Source: Microbacterium sp. Marseille-Q6965 (lineage in GTDB: Bacteria > Actinomycetota > Actinomycetes > Actinomycetales > Microbacteriaceae). Taken from it: 64,000 nucleotides of DNA. Shown here one piece after another: positions 20,230 to 27,746 of this stretch (position 1 is the stretch's first letter; each line of letters starts with the position of its first letter). The notes under the pieces were generated by a model that was not told the DNA's origin, searched no databases, and saw nothing but the letters and a program-made list of their open reading frames with translations. Location of the stretch: assembly GCF_946151065.1 (NCBI RefSeq), contig NZ_CAMGZA010000001.1, positions 1 through 64,000 on the forward strand, written 5' to 3'. A program made the translations under genes and the position numbers.

Positions 20230-21471
20230 ATGAGCGACGGACAACTCGCCTGGACGATGGTCGCCACGGCGCTGGTGCTTTTCATGACGCCCGGTGTGGC
20301 GTTCTTCTACGGCGGCCTGGTCAAGGCCAAGAGCGTCGTCAGCATGATGATGATGAGCTTCGGCGCCCTGGGCCTCATCGCCGTGCTGTGGGTGCTGTAC
20401 GGCTTCAACATGACCGCCGTCGACAGCCCCTGGGCCTTCGCGGGCAACCCCTTCTCGGACTTCGGCCTCGCGACGCTGGCCGGCAGCGACGACACGGGGG
20501 AGGGCCTGGTGCTCTCCGCGTTCGGCGCCACCTTCGCCATCATCACGGTGGCGCTGATCTCGGGCGCGATCGCGGACCGCGCCAAGTTCTGGTCCTGGAT
20601 GCTCTTCGCCGGCCTCTGGGCCACTCTCGTCTACTTCCCCGTCGCCGCATGGGTGTGGGGCGGCGGCTGGATCTACAGCCTCGGCGAGCTGATGTTCCCG
20701 GAGTCGGGCGTCGCGGTCATCGACTGGGCGGGCGGCACGGCGGTCCACATCAACGCCGGTGCGGCGGCGCTCGCGCTGGCGCTCGTGCTCGGCAAGCGGG
20801 TCGGTTTCCAGAAGGGCATCAACAAGCCGCACAGCGTGCCGCTGGTGATGCTGGGCGCCTCGATCCTGTGGTTCGGCTGGTTCGGTTTCAACGCCGGCCT
20901 CACGGCCGCGCCGCTCGGTGAGGGCGGCAACGCCGGCACCGGTCTGATCGTCGTGAACACCCTCGTCGCGCCGGCCGCTGCGGTCATCGGTTGGATCGCC
21001 GTCGAGAAGTTCAAGGACGGCAAGTCAACGTCGGTGGGCGCCGCCTCCGGTGCCGTCGCCGGCCTCGTCGCGATCACGCCGGCCTGCGCCAACCTGACGC
21101 CCCTCGCCGCCATCATCCTCGGCCTCATCGCGGGAGCGGTCTGCGCCCTCGCGATCGAGCTGAAGTGGAAGCTCGGCTACGACGACTCGCTCGACGTGGT
21201 GGGCGTTCACCTCGTCGGTGGCCTCATCGGCACGCTGTACCTGGGCTTCGCGGCCATCGACACCGGCCTGTTCACGGGCGGCGGCTTCGAGCAGCTCATC
21301 GTGCAGTTCATCGGTGCCGTCGGCACGCTGGTGTACTCGTTCGTCATCGCCTGGGTCCTGGGCTTCGCGATCGAGAAGACCATCGGCTTCCGCATCAAGA
21401 ACGAGGACGAGCTTGCCGGCGTCGACACGGTCGTGCACGGCGAGGAGGGCTACGCGTACGAGGTCAAGTGA
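20230..21471 (+). CDS. amt: ammonium transporter (Amt family)
   Basis: Polytopic channel-like ammonium transporter of 413 residues with about 11 hydrophobic segments. Conserved residues are Asp165 and the first twin histidine His173 (DWAGGTAVHINAGAAAL), with the second histidine His327 in VVGVHLVGG. The start ATG at 20230 follows AGGAA by a few bases. No PII gene (glnB/glnK) or glnD follows, unlike many actinobacteria where amt-glnK-glnD form an operon; a TTCG-loop terminator comes straight after. Regulation by nitrogen supply is suggested by the upstream repeat array. Confidence 0.95.
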   Translation: MSDGQLAWTMVATALVLFMTPGVAFFYGGLVKAKSVVSMMMMSFGALGLIAVLWVLYGFNMTAVDSPWAFAGNPFSDFGLATLAGSDDTGEGLVLSAFGATFAIITVALISGAIADRAKFWSWMLFAGLWATLVYFPVAAWVWGGGWIYSLGELMFPESGVAVIDWAGGTAVHINAGAAALALALVLGKRVGFQKGINKPHSVPLVMLGASILWFGWFGFNAGLTAAPLGEGGNAGTGLIVVNTLVAPAAAVIGWIAVEKFKDGKSTSVGAASGAVAGLVAITPACANLTPLAAIILGLIAGAVCALAIELKWKLGYDDSLDVVGVHLVGGLIGTLYLGFAAIDTGLFTGGGFEQLIVQFIGAVGTLVYSFVIAWVLGFAIEKTIGFRIKNEDELAGVDTVVHGEEGYAYEVK

Positions 21472-21490
21472 CCGCGTCTGTCATCCCTTC

Positions 21491-21526
21491 GCGAGGGCGT
21501 CCCGGCTTCGGCCGGGGCGCCCTCGC
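21491..21526 (+). terminator. TTCG-loop terminator after amt
   Basis: A 16-bp stem with one G-T pair (GCGAGGGCGTCCCGGC, 21491-21506; GCCGGGGCGCCCTCGC, 21511-21526) closed by TTCG, 19 bp after the amt stop. Confidence 0.8.
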
Positions 21527-21674
21527 TTGCGCCCGGTCGGCGCCAAGGAGCACGGCGCGTCGATCGCCCGTGCACAACGTGGCGTGCGGCGGGGTGGCGC
21601 GGCGGCGACTCGAGCTCGCGGAGCCTGCGACGCGCGCGGGATGCGCCGTGTCGGGCATCGGCTTCAGGATCCGG

Positions 21675-21680
21675 TAGTAT
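21675..21680 (+). promoter_or_regulatory. probable -10 of the tRNA-Val(CAC) promoter
   Basis: TAGTAT lies 42 bp before the tRNA. The -35 region is not clear. The 195 bp between the amt terminator and the tRNA hold nothing else recognisable. Confidence 0.35.
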
Positions 21681-21722
21681 CGATGTCGGCCCGTTCGCGG
21701 GCCCCCGCCGCCGGGCGGAGAT

Positions 21723-21798
21723 GGGCGATTGGCGCAGTTGGTAGCGCGCTTCCTTCACACGGAAGAGGTCGTGGGTTCGAGTCCCGCATCGCCCACCA
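21723..21798 (+). tRNA. tRNA-Val (anticodon CAC)
   Basis: A complete cloverleaf with encoded CCA. The acceptor stem GGGCGAT pairs with ATCGCCC, the anticodon stem is CTTCC/GGAAG with loop TTCACAC, so the anticodon is CAC (reads GUG). The T-loop is GTTCGAG and the discriminator base is A. It stands alone, separated by the DUF3592 gene from the next three tRNAs. Confidence 0.95.
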
Positions 21799-21822
21799 TC
21801 ATGTGAACCGCGAGTTGTTCGC

Positions 21823-21828
21823 TACCCT
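21823..21828 (+). promoter_or_regulatory. -10 of a leaderless promoter for the DUF3592-like gene
   Basis: TACCCT lies 6 nt before the ATG at 21835. Confidence 0.4.
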
Positions 21829-21834
21829 CGCGGC

Positions 21835-22233
21835 ATGTTCTTCTCGGGAGTCCTTCTCGTCCTGTCGGCGTGCTTCGGTGGCCTGGGCCTGGTGTTCTGG
21901 CTGATCGGTTTTGCGATCGGTCGCGGGCGGCGCCGTGGCTGGGTGTCGACGGTGGGGCGCTGGACCCGTCTCGAGAGCGGGCTCACGCGCGCGTGGCAGG
22001 TCGAGTACGTGGCCGACGGGCATGCGCATCGGGTGACGCCGGCGATGAACGCCACGATGTTCGCACCCACGGGGACTGTCGCGGTCGCCTACGACCCGCA
22101 CCGGCCGCATCGGGCCGTCATCGACACGTTCTTCCACCGCGGGGGCGCGATGAAGACCGTCGGCGCCGTCCTCCTCGCGATCGCCGTCGTGCTCGCCCTG
22201 GCCGCGGTCGCGCTGTTGCCAGCCGGCGGGTGA
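21835..22233 (+). CDS. small membrane protein, DUF3592-like
   Basis: A 132-residue protein with one hydrophobic segment at each end (about residues 4-28 and 107-128) and a beta-rich middle: WVSTVGRWTRLESG, YVADGHAHRVTPAM and VAVAYDPHRPHRAV. This two-TM plus central domain layout matches DUF3592-type proteins, whose function is unknown. The ATG is 6 nt after TACCCT. It sits between tRNA genes without partners. Confidence 0.72.
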   Translation: MFFSGVLLVLSACFGGLGLVFWLIGFAIGRGRRRGWVSTVGRWTRLESGLTRAWQVEYVADGHAHRVTPAMNATMFAPTGTVAVAYDPHRPHRAVIDTFFHRGGAMKTVGAVLLAIAVVLALAAVALLPAGG

Positions 22234-22347
22234 GGCCGTATCCCGGCCTGGGGGCACGCGCGGGACGCGCCGAGTGCCCGCGCGCGGGATCGGGGGATCG
22301 GGCCGCGAGGTGAACGGCGCGTGACGCGCCCGAGATGCGGGCCCGGT

Positions 22348-22376
22348 TTGGACAGTCGGCGGGAATCGCCTATAGT
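22348..22376 (+). promoter_or_regulatory. sigma-70 promoter of the Gly-Cys-Val tRNA cluster
   Basis: The -35 TTGGAC (22348-22353) and -10 TATAGT (22371-22376) are separated by exactly 17 bp, close to the housekeeping consensus and starting 61 bp before tRNA-Gly. It is one of the best consensus promoters in the window. Confidence 0.7.
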
Positions 22377-22408
22377 CATATGAGTCGCCGGGGAGATCCG
22401 GAGACAAC

Positions 22409-22481
22409 GCGGATGTAGCGCAGTTGGTAGCGCATCACCTTGCCAAGGTGAGGGTCGCGAGTTCGAGTCTCGTCATCCGCT
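22409..22481 (+). tRNA. tRNA-Gly (anticodon GCC)
   Basis: Acceptor GCGGATG/CATCCGC, anticodon arm CACCT-TGCCAAG with loop giving GCC, T-loop GTTCGAG, discriminator T. CCA is not encoded. First gene of a Gly-Cys-Val cluster, an order often seen in Actinobacteria. Confidence 0.95.
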
Positions 22482-22538
22482 CGAGTGCAGGGCTTCCTCT
22501 TCGGAGGATCTCGGCATGCGGGTATTCGAATCCCCCGC

Positions 22539-22609
22539 GGTGGCGTGGCCGAGAGGCTAGGCACCGGCCTGCAAAGCCGTTTACACGGGTTCGAATCCCG
22601 TCGCCACCT
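22539..22609 (+). tRNA. tRNA-Cys (anticodon GCA)
   Basis: Acceptor GGTGGCG/CGCCACC, anticodon loop CTGCAAA (GCA), T-loop GTTCGAA, discriminator T. CCA is not encoded. Confidence 0.94.
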
Positions 22610-22635
22610 CGTCTAAAATTGAACAGCTCTCTTGA

Positions 22636-22710
22636 GCGCGATTAGCGCAGCGGTAGCGCGCTTCCCTGACACGGAAGAGGTCACTGGTTCGATCCCAGTA
22701 TCGCGCACCA
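22636..22710 (+). tRNA. tRNA-Val (anticodon GAC)
   Basis: Acceptor GCGCGAT/ATCGCGC with discriminator A and encoded CCA (22708-22710). The anticodon stem-loop CTTCC-CTGACAC-GGAAG gives GAC. Last gene of the cluster. Confidence 0.94.
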
Positions 22711-22719
22711 CAGACGCAG

Positions 22720-22743
22720 CCCCCGGTGAACCCGGGGGTTTTT
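22720..22743 (+). terminator. intrinsic terminator of the tRNA cluster
   Basis: A 7-bp GC stem (CCCCCGG/CCGGGGG) is followed by TTTTT at 22739-22743, one of the few with a true T-run here. Confidence 0.85.
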
Positions 22744-22811
22744 CGTTGTGCGGGCGGCTAACCGAGACCGGCGGGCGGGGCAAGCCCCGTGCGTGCGCCG
22801 GAACGGGCCCC

Positions 22812-22817
22812 TAGCGT
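22812..22817 (+). promoter_or_regulatory. -10 of a leaderless promoter for the MBL-fold gene
   Basis: TAGCGT lies 6 nt before the ATG at 22824. Confidence 0.4.
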
Positions 22818-22823
22818 GTCGGC

Positions 22824-23588
22824 ATGGTCGCCTCAGGATCTCCCCGCCTCAGCCGTCACGTGCTGCCCGGCGTGCACCGCCTCGAGCATGCGCACGTGAA
22901 CTGTTACCTGCTCGTCGAGGACGGGGAGGTGACGATCGTCGACACGGCCTTCCCGGCGACGTGGCGGGTCCTGCCGGCCGTCTTGGATGCCCTGGACCTC
23001 GCTCCCGAGGCTGTGCGCGCCGTGGTCCTCACGCACGCGCACTTCGACCACCTCGGCTTCGCCCGGGCCGCGCAGCGGGATTGGCGGGTGCCGGTCTATG
23101 CGCACGGCGCGGAGGCCGAGATCGCCGCCCATCCGTACCGGTACGCGCACGAATCGCCCCGCCTGCGGTATGCGTTCGAGTACCCCGCGAACCTCCCGGT
23201 CATCCTGCGCATGGTGGGCGCCGGCGCGCTGCGCGTGCCGGGCATCGAGCGGTTCGAGCCGATGCTCCCCGGTGAGGCGCTCGACGTGCCGGGTCGCCCC
23301 CGCGTCGTCTTCACCCCCGGTCACACCTTCGGCCACTGCGCGTTGCACCTCGCCGAGGTCGACGCCGTGCTCAGCGGGGATGCGCTCGTCACATTCGACC
23401 CCTACACGACCGAGACGGGCCCACGCGTGGTCGCCGGGGCGGCGACCGCCGACATGGAGGGGGCGTTCGCCTCGCTGGACGCCCTCGACGAGCTGGACGT
23501 CCGTTTCGTGCTGCCCGGACACGGTGAGCCGTGGCGCGGGGGCGTACGCACCGCGACCGCGGCGGCCCGTCGCGTTGGCCCCCGCTGA
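22824..23588 (+). CDS. MBL-fold metallo-hydrolase
   Basis: A 254-residue metallo-beta-lactamase-fold enzyme. The zinc site is HAHFDH (residues 71-76), followed by GHTFGH, the bridging Asp in LSGDALVTFD, and LPGHGEPW. Glyoxalase II-like and lactonase-like members share this layout. Substrate is unknown; the insert with YRYAHESPRLRYAFEYPANLP may form the lid. It is monocistronic, and the next gene converges on it. Confidence 0.88.
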   Translation: MVASGSPRLSRHVLPGVHRLEHAHVNCYLLVEDGEVTIVDTAFPATWRVLPAVLDALDLAPEAVRAVVLTHAHFDHLGFARAAQRDWRVPVYAHGAEAEIAAHPYRYAHESPRLRYAFEYPANLPVILRMVGAGALRVPGIERFEPMLPGEALDVPGRPRVVFTPGHTFGHCALHLAEVDAVLSGDALVTFDPYTTETGPRVVAGAATADMEGAFASLDALDELDVRFVLPGHGEPWRGGVRTATAAARRVGPR

Positions 23589-23686
23589 GCCTCGACAGGC
23601 GCGCGAAGCGCGAGGGGCCGCGACGCGACCGACGGAGAACGCGCGAACGCCCGTGATGCGCCCCGTCCGCACGCGTCGCGGCGCCC

Positions 23687-24256
23687 TCAGGAGCGCGTGA
23701 AGAGCCGCCGCGCGGTCCGCAGCACGACCCAGCCGGCGAGCAGCCACGGGCCCGCGACGAGCAGGGGGTCGAGCCACTGGTGCCGCACGTCGGCCCGCGG
23801 GCTGCGCAGGCGCGAGGCGAGCCCGTGGCGGCGGGCCTCGCTGAGCACCCCCGTCTGGGTGATCGGGTTGTCCGGGCGCGTGGTGAACAACGACCGGACG
23901 TGGCTGCCGATGGCCTCGACGCGGTCGCCGAGGATCAGCAGGAGCCAGTGCGCGGCGCGGCCCTCGCTGTATCGCCGGTACGCGAGCCGCCGGATCGCGC
24001 CGCTCACGCCGTGCAGCGGCTGGGCGGTGCCGAACACGGGCGTCAGTCGGCCGTGCTCGATCGAGCGCTCGCGCGGGTAGGTCTCGGGCTGCTGCTCCGG
24101 CAGCTCCCAGTGCGCGCCGGTGGCGGCGGGATCGAAGCGCTGCTTGGGGTAGGCGGGGCGGTCGGCCGGGTCGAGGTCGACTCCCCAGCCCGGAATGCGC
24201 GCACGCAGCTCGTCGCTCGTCCACTTCGGTCGTGGTCCCTCTGCGGTGTACGGCAT
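23687..24256 (-). CDS. uncharacterised protein linked to a formaldehyde-dehydrogenase-like gene
   Basis: A 189-residue protein I do not assign to a family. It is polar for about 155 residues (TSDELRARIPGWGVDLDP near the start; PVFGTAQPLHGVSGAIRRLAYR in the middle) and ends with one hydrophobic segment, DPLLVAGPWLLAGWVVL, then a basic tail. This suggests a membrane-associated protein with a cytoplasmic domain. The ATG at 24256 is 13 bp after the stop of the zinc alcohol dehydrogenase gene, so the two are surely co-transcribed and probably act together. Confidence 0.72.
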   Translation of the reverse strand: MPYTAEGPRPKWTSDELRARIPGWGVDLDPADRPAYPKQRFDPAATGAHWELPEQQPETYPRERSIEHGRLTPVFGTAQPLHGVSGAIRRLAYRRYSEGRAAHWLLLILGDRVEAIGSHVRSLFTTRPDNPITQTGVLSEARRHGLASRLRSPRADVRHQWLDPLLVAGPWLLAGWVVLRTARRLFTRS

Positions 24257-24269
24257 GATCGTCTCCCTC

Positions 24270-25418
24270 CTACGCGGCGTCCGAAACGATGACGGGCTTG
24301 ATGCAGCCGTCGAGCTTGGCCGAGAACATGTGGTAGGCCTCACCGATGTGCTCGAGCGGCACGCGGTGGGTGATGATCTCGCTCGGCTTCAGGTAGCCGT
24401 TCTTGATGTGCTCGAGAAGCCGCGGCCACTGGCGCTTGACGGGGCACTGGTTCATCCGCAGCGTGAGGCCCTTGTTCAGCGCGTCGCCGAACTTGACCGC
24501 CGAGAAGATCGGGCCGTATGCCCCCATCACGGAGATGTTGCCGCCCTTGCGCACCGAGTCGATCGCCCAGTTCAGCGCCACGGGCGAGCCGCCCTGCAGC
24601 TTGAGCTTCGCCGACGTGATGTGCTGGGTCAGGTTGCCGTCGGCCTCGGCGCCCACGGCGTCGATCGCGACGTCGGCGCCCAGATAATCGGTCGTCTTCT
24701 TCATCTGCACGACGATGTCGTCGTACTCCGCGAAGTTGAACGTCTCGGCGTGCGCGAACTCGCGCGCCTTCTCCAGCCGGTACTCCAGGTGGTCGATCAC
24801 GATCACGCGCCCGGCGCCCATCAGCCACGATGACTTCGCCGCATAGAGGCCGATGGGGCCGGCGCCGAACACCACGACGGTGTCGCCCTCGGCGATGTCG
24901 CCCAGCTGCGCCCCGAAGTATCCCGTGGCCAGCGCGTCGGTCATCAGCAGCGCGTCGTCGTCGTCGAGCCAGTCGGGGATGAGGCTCGGCCCCACATCGG
25001 CGAACGGCACGCGAACGTACTCGGCCTGGCCGCCGTCATAGCCGCCGCAGGTGTGGGAGTAGCCGTAGATGCCCCCCACCGCCGTCGCGTTGGGGTTGAC
25101 GTTGTGACAATTCGAGTACAGGCCCCGCGCGCAGTACCAGCATGAGCCGCAGTACACGTTGAACGGCACCATCACCCGGTCGCCCGGCTTCAGGTTCTGC
25201 ACCGAGGAGCCCACCGACTCGACGACGCCGATGAACTCGTGCCCGAAGGTCGTCCCGATGCGGGTGTCGGGCATCATGCCGTGGTACAGATGCAGGTCGG
25301 ATCCGCAGATCGCGGCTCGCGTCACGCGGACGATGGCGTCGTTCGGGTGCTCGATGACGGGGACATCCTTCTCGCGGACGTCGACCTTGTACGGTCCGCG
25401 GTATGTCATCGCCAGCAT
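24270..25418 (-). CDS. zinc-dependent alcohol dehydrogenase (glutathione-independent formaldehyde dehydrogenase-like)
   Basis: Medium-chain dehydrogenase of 382 residues. Catalytic zinc ligands are Cys38 (AICGSDLH), His60 and Glu61 (GHEF); the structural zinc site is Cys90, 93, 96 and 104. The NAD-binding glycine motif is VFGAGPIGLYAAKSS. The overall layout, with SGSAVCG-like insert replaced by CGGYDGGQAEYVRVPFADVG, is that of the glutathione-independent formaldehyde dehydrogenase group, which can act as formaldehyde dismutase; exact substrate is not certain. GAGGAGC precedes the ATG at 25418. Confidence 0.88.
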   Translation of the reverse strand: MLAMTYRGPYKVDVREKDVPVIEHPNDAIVRVTRAAICGSDLHLYHGMMPDTRIGTTFGHEFIGVVESVGSSVQNLKPGDRVMVPFNVYCGSCWYCARGLYSNCHNVNPNATAVGGIYGYSHTCGGYDGGQAEYVRVPFADVGPSLIPDWLDDDDALLMTDALATGYFGAQLGDIAEGDTVVVFGAGPIGLYAAKSSWLMGAGRVIVIDHLEYRLEKAREFAHAETFNFAEYDDIVVQMKKTTDYLGADVAIDAVGAEADGNLTQHITSAKLKLQGGSPVALNWAIDSVRKGGNISVMGAYGPIFSAVKFGDALNKGLTLRMNQCPVKRQWPRLLEHIKNGYLKPSEIITHRVPLEHIGEAYHMFSAKLDGCIKPVIVSDAA

Positions 25419-25444
25419 GCTGCTCCTCTCGGTGGGACGGACGA

Positions 25445-25483
25445 CGCTGCGGGGAGAGGGAGCGCGTCCCTCTCCCCGCAGCG
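25445..25483 (-). terminator. 17-bp inverted repeat between DUF4383 and the dehydrogenase
   Basis: CGCTGCGGGGAGAGGGA (25445-25461) is mirrored perfectly at 25467-25483. It follows the DUF4383 stop by 23 bp and precedes the dehydrogenase start by 26 bp on the same strand, so it should separate the two units, although a regulatory hairpin is also possible. Confidence 0.65.
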
Positions 25484-25506
25484 CTCGGTTGACCAGTGCT
25501 CGTCGC

Positions 25507-25986
25507 TCAGACGGCGAGGTGCTCGTCGCCGCGGCGGCGCGAGTCGTGCGAGCGGCCCAGCAGCACGCCGAGCGCGATCATCGTGACCGCGAGCACGAAG
25601 TGCAGCCAGTTGTCGGCCGTGTTCAGGGGAACGAAGTTCGCGCCGTGGTCGTGCGGCACGAACAGGCCGTAGAGCCAGACGACGGCGTACACGACGCCGC
25701 CCCAGATGAGGTACTGCTTCGACGCGCCGAACGAGCGCGCCACTGCCACGCCGGCGATGCCGTAGAGCAGGTGGATGATGTTGTGCAGGATCGAGACCTG
25801 GAAGATGCCGAGCAGCATCGCCTCCGACTCGTGTCCGGCGAACTGCATCGTCTCGATGCCCGAGGTGAGGCCGGGGATGAAGCCGGCGATCCCGACGATC
25901 AGGAAGACGATTCCGTAGACGAGTGCAACCTTCTGCACCGGCGTCTCCGCGAAGCGCCCGGTGCCTGCGTTCCGTGCCGTGGTCAT
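25507..25986 (-). CDS. DUF4383 domain membrane protein
   Basis: A 159-residue protein with four hydrophobic segments (about residues 20-40, 62-84, 92-110 and 125-143) and conserved HNIIHLLYGIAGV and NTADNWLHFVLAV motifs of DUF4383. Both motifs carry a histidine inside or near a membrane helix, as in small heme- or metal-binding membrane proteins, but no function is known. The start is ATG 25986 with GAGAGGAACC upstream. Confidence 0.85.
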   Translation of the reverse strand: MTTARNAGTGRFAETPVQKVALVYGIVFLIVGIAGFIPGLTSGIETMQFAGHESEAMLLGIFQVSILHNIIHLLYGIAGVAVARSFGASKQYLIWGGVVYAVVWLYGLFVPHDHGANFVPLNTADNWLHFVLAVTMIALGVLLGRSHDSRRRGDEHLAV

Positions 25987-26093
25987 GATGGTTCCTCTCT
26001 CATTTCGCGGCCGATCCGCGTTACCTCAGGCAACCACCCCGTGATCGGAGCGGCGAGGGACTTGACGCGGATGACCGCCGTGGGGCAGGGCGT

Positions 26094-27233
26094 TCAGTCG
26101 GCGCTCGCGTCGCCATCGCTCCACCGCAGCGCCGCGAGGGGTGGGGGTGTCTCGCTGTCGCGGCGCGGGGCGCCGTCCGGGAGGTCGTCCTCGACGACGA
26201 GCACGCGGGCGCCCGAAAGCAGCGCCGCGCGGGCCAGACCCTCCGCCAGGGGCACGGTGGCGAGCCGCGCGGCTCCCACGGTGTCGCCGTCGCCGTCGGC
26301 GACCCAGGGAGGGCCGTCGAGGGCATCGAGGGTCTGCGTGGCGTCGAGCAGCCGCGCATCCAGCAGCAGCGTGTCCACGCGCGCTTGCTGGAGGGCAGCG
26401 ATCACCTCGGCGGTACCGCGCGCACCCGACGCGCCGCCGCCGGCCGAGGCGCGGTCCACGACCGCCGCGAGATCGGCGCGCACCGCCTCGTCCAGCGCCT
26501 CCGCCACGGCGGAGCCGAGCGCCGCGTCATCGGATCCGGCCGCGCGCGTGTGCGCGTCGACATCGACGACGCGCGCTCGGGTGGCCGTGCCGAGGTGGTC
26601 ACGCAGCAGCTGGCGAGCGCGCACATCGCCCGCGATCGCGACGAAGCGCGGCGCGTGCTCGCGCACGAGACGCTCCACCGCCTCCGCCACCTCGCCCTGC
26701 GTCTGCGACCAGATCTCCTCCGAGTGCTGCTGGTACCGCAGGTGGGACCATCCTCCGGCCTGCACCTTGGGCAGGCTGTCGGTGCGCCCCTGGATGTCCT
26801 CGGAGGCCTCGATCCGCTCACGCCCGGCGCGTTCGACCCGCACCTGGGCGCCCTCGCGGCCCGTCTCGACGACGACGTAGCACAGGTCGGTGGCGCGGTG
26901 CCGCACGAGCGGCAGCACGCACGGCACCGCGCCGTGGCCGATCAGTTCCGGCCCGAGGCGCGGGCCGAGGAACCTCTCATCCGCCTCGATCCGACCGTCG
27001 CGCGCGAGAAGGTAGCGCACGGACGGGCTGGGCAGGCCGCCGTCCTCGTCCAGCGCCTCCCGCATGGCCTCCACGTCTGCGGGCGGCGCGCCGCATTCGT
27101 CCAAGCGGTCGATGACGGCGCGCCGTCGGGAGCGCTCCGTCACCTGCGGCGCGTCGCCGCGGCCCTCGATGTAGGCATATGTCCAGGGCCCCGGCTGCGC
27201 CAGCACCGCCGACAGGTCCACACCCTCACTCAT
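26094..27233 (-). CDS. probable ribosome hibernation factor of the Rv2629/Balon (bacterial eRF1-like, baeRF) family
   Basis: A 379-residue protein matching the size and order of mycobacterial Rv2629-type proteins: an N-terminal domain with GPWTYAYIEGRGDAP, a central loop GGWSHLRYQQHSEEIW in place of the GGQ loop of eRF1, and a RNase H-like core (PRFVAIAGDVRARQLL, DTLLLDARLL, RVLVVEDDLPDG). Balon and its mycobacterial relative occupy the A site of idle ribosomes (family knowledge). It lacks the catalytic Gln for peptide release. It starts inside the preceding small gene (8-bp overlap), so expression is coupled. Family placement is from memory of motif order, not a search. Confidence 0.68.
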   Translation of the reverse strand: MSEGVDLSAVLAQPGPWTYAYIEGRGDAPQVTERSRRRAVIDRLDECGAPPADVEAMREALDEDGGLPSPSVRYLLARDGRIEADERFLGPRLGPELIGHGAVPCVLPLVRHRATDLCYVVVETGREGAQVRVERAGRERIEASEDIQGRTDSLPKVQAGGWSHLRYQQHSEEIWSQTQGEVAEAVERLVREHAPRFVAIAGDVRARQLLRDHLGTATRARVVDVDAHTRAAGSDDAALGSAVAEALDEAVRADLAAVVDRASAGGGASGARGTAEVIAALQQARVDTLLLDARLLDATQTLDALDGPPWVADGDGDTVGAARLATVPLAEGLARAALLSGARVLVVEDDLPDGAPRRDSETPPPLAALRWSDGDASAD

Positions 27234-27450
27234 CGGCCGCCCCCTCCTCGCCGCGTCGCCCGGCGTCGTCGCCCCGGAACGCCCGCTCGACCTCGGGGGC
27301 GTCGGTGTCATCGGGCAGCGGCTCGGTCTCGCGGAACGGCTCGGCATGCGGGCTGCCGCCGTGGCCCTGCACCATGCCGCGCGTCTCCTGCTCGAGCTGC
27401 TCGTCGATCTCGGGACTGTGCTTCGTGTTGCCTCGCTGGGCATCGCTCAT
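27226..27450 (-). CDS. small acidic disordered protein coupled to the hibernation factor
   Basis: A 74-residue highly charged protein (rich in Glu, Asp, Arg and Gly) with no hydrophobic core: QRGNTKHSPEIDEQLEQE and PLPDDTDAPEVERAFRG are its most distinctive parts. ATG 27450 is preceded by GAAGGGAGA. Its end overlaps the next gene by 8 bp. I recognise no domain; size and composition suggest an intrinsically disordered stress or ribosome-associated protein. A -10-like TAGCGT lies at 27477-27482 on the same strand. Confidence 0.68.
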   Translation of the reverse strand: MSDAQRGNTKHSPEIDEQLEQETRGMVQGHGGSPHAEPFRETEPLPDDTDAPEVERAFRGDDAGRRGEEGAADE

Positions 27451-27746
27451 GGCGTCTCCCTTCGTCGGTACGCCCGACGCTAGGTCGACGGTCGTGGGGG
27501 ATCGATCGGGTTGACGGTCGAAGGGGCGACCGCTAGGCGTGTCGACCGAAGGCGAACCGCGCATGGCTCCGCTCCGCGACCGCCGGATCGCAGCGACGAT
27601 TCCTCAGGGGGACGAGCGGATCGCGCACCGCCTCAGGAAGCCGGGCCGGCCGATCGACTTCGCAATTGCCGCGCCGCGATCACCCTCCCCGCCACGCTGA
27701 TCCGGATCGAGACCGACGTGATCAGTACGGCGTAAGGGCTGACCGC
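27451..27746. other. 296-bp intergenic stretch without a gene
   Basis: Both flanking genes are on the minus strand. The right part should hold the promoter of the hibernation-factor pair (candidate -10 TAGCGT at 27477-27482 minus). Short TCGAC/GTCGA repeats occur at 27481-27590 without clear order. No open frame with actinobacterial codon bias was found. Confidence 0.4.

Noticed and set aside
22515..22540. A tRNA T-arm-like sequence (GCGGG, TTCGAA, CCCGC) just before tRNA-Cys
   Set aside because: It is only a short inverted repeat without acceptor or anticodon arms; a decayed tRNA copy cannot be shown.
23617..23684. CCGCGACGCG/CGCGTCGCGG as a terminator between the MBL gene and the 189-residue protein gene
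   Set aside because: The loop would be over 40 nt, so hairpin formation is doubtful.
27481..27600. Scattered TCGAC/GTCGA and CGCTAGG repeats before the hibernation-factor pair
   Set aside because: No regular spacing or symmetry; such words are frequent at this base composition.
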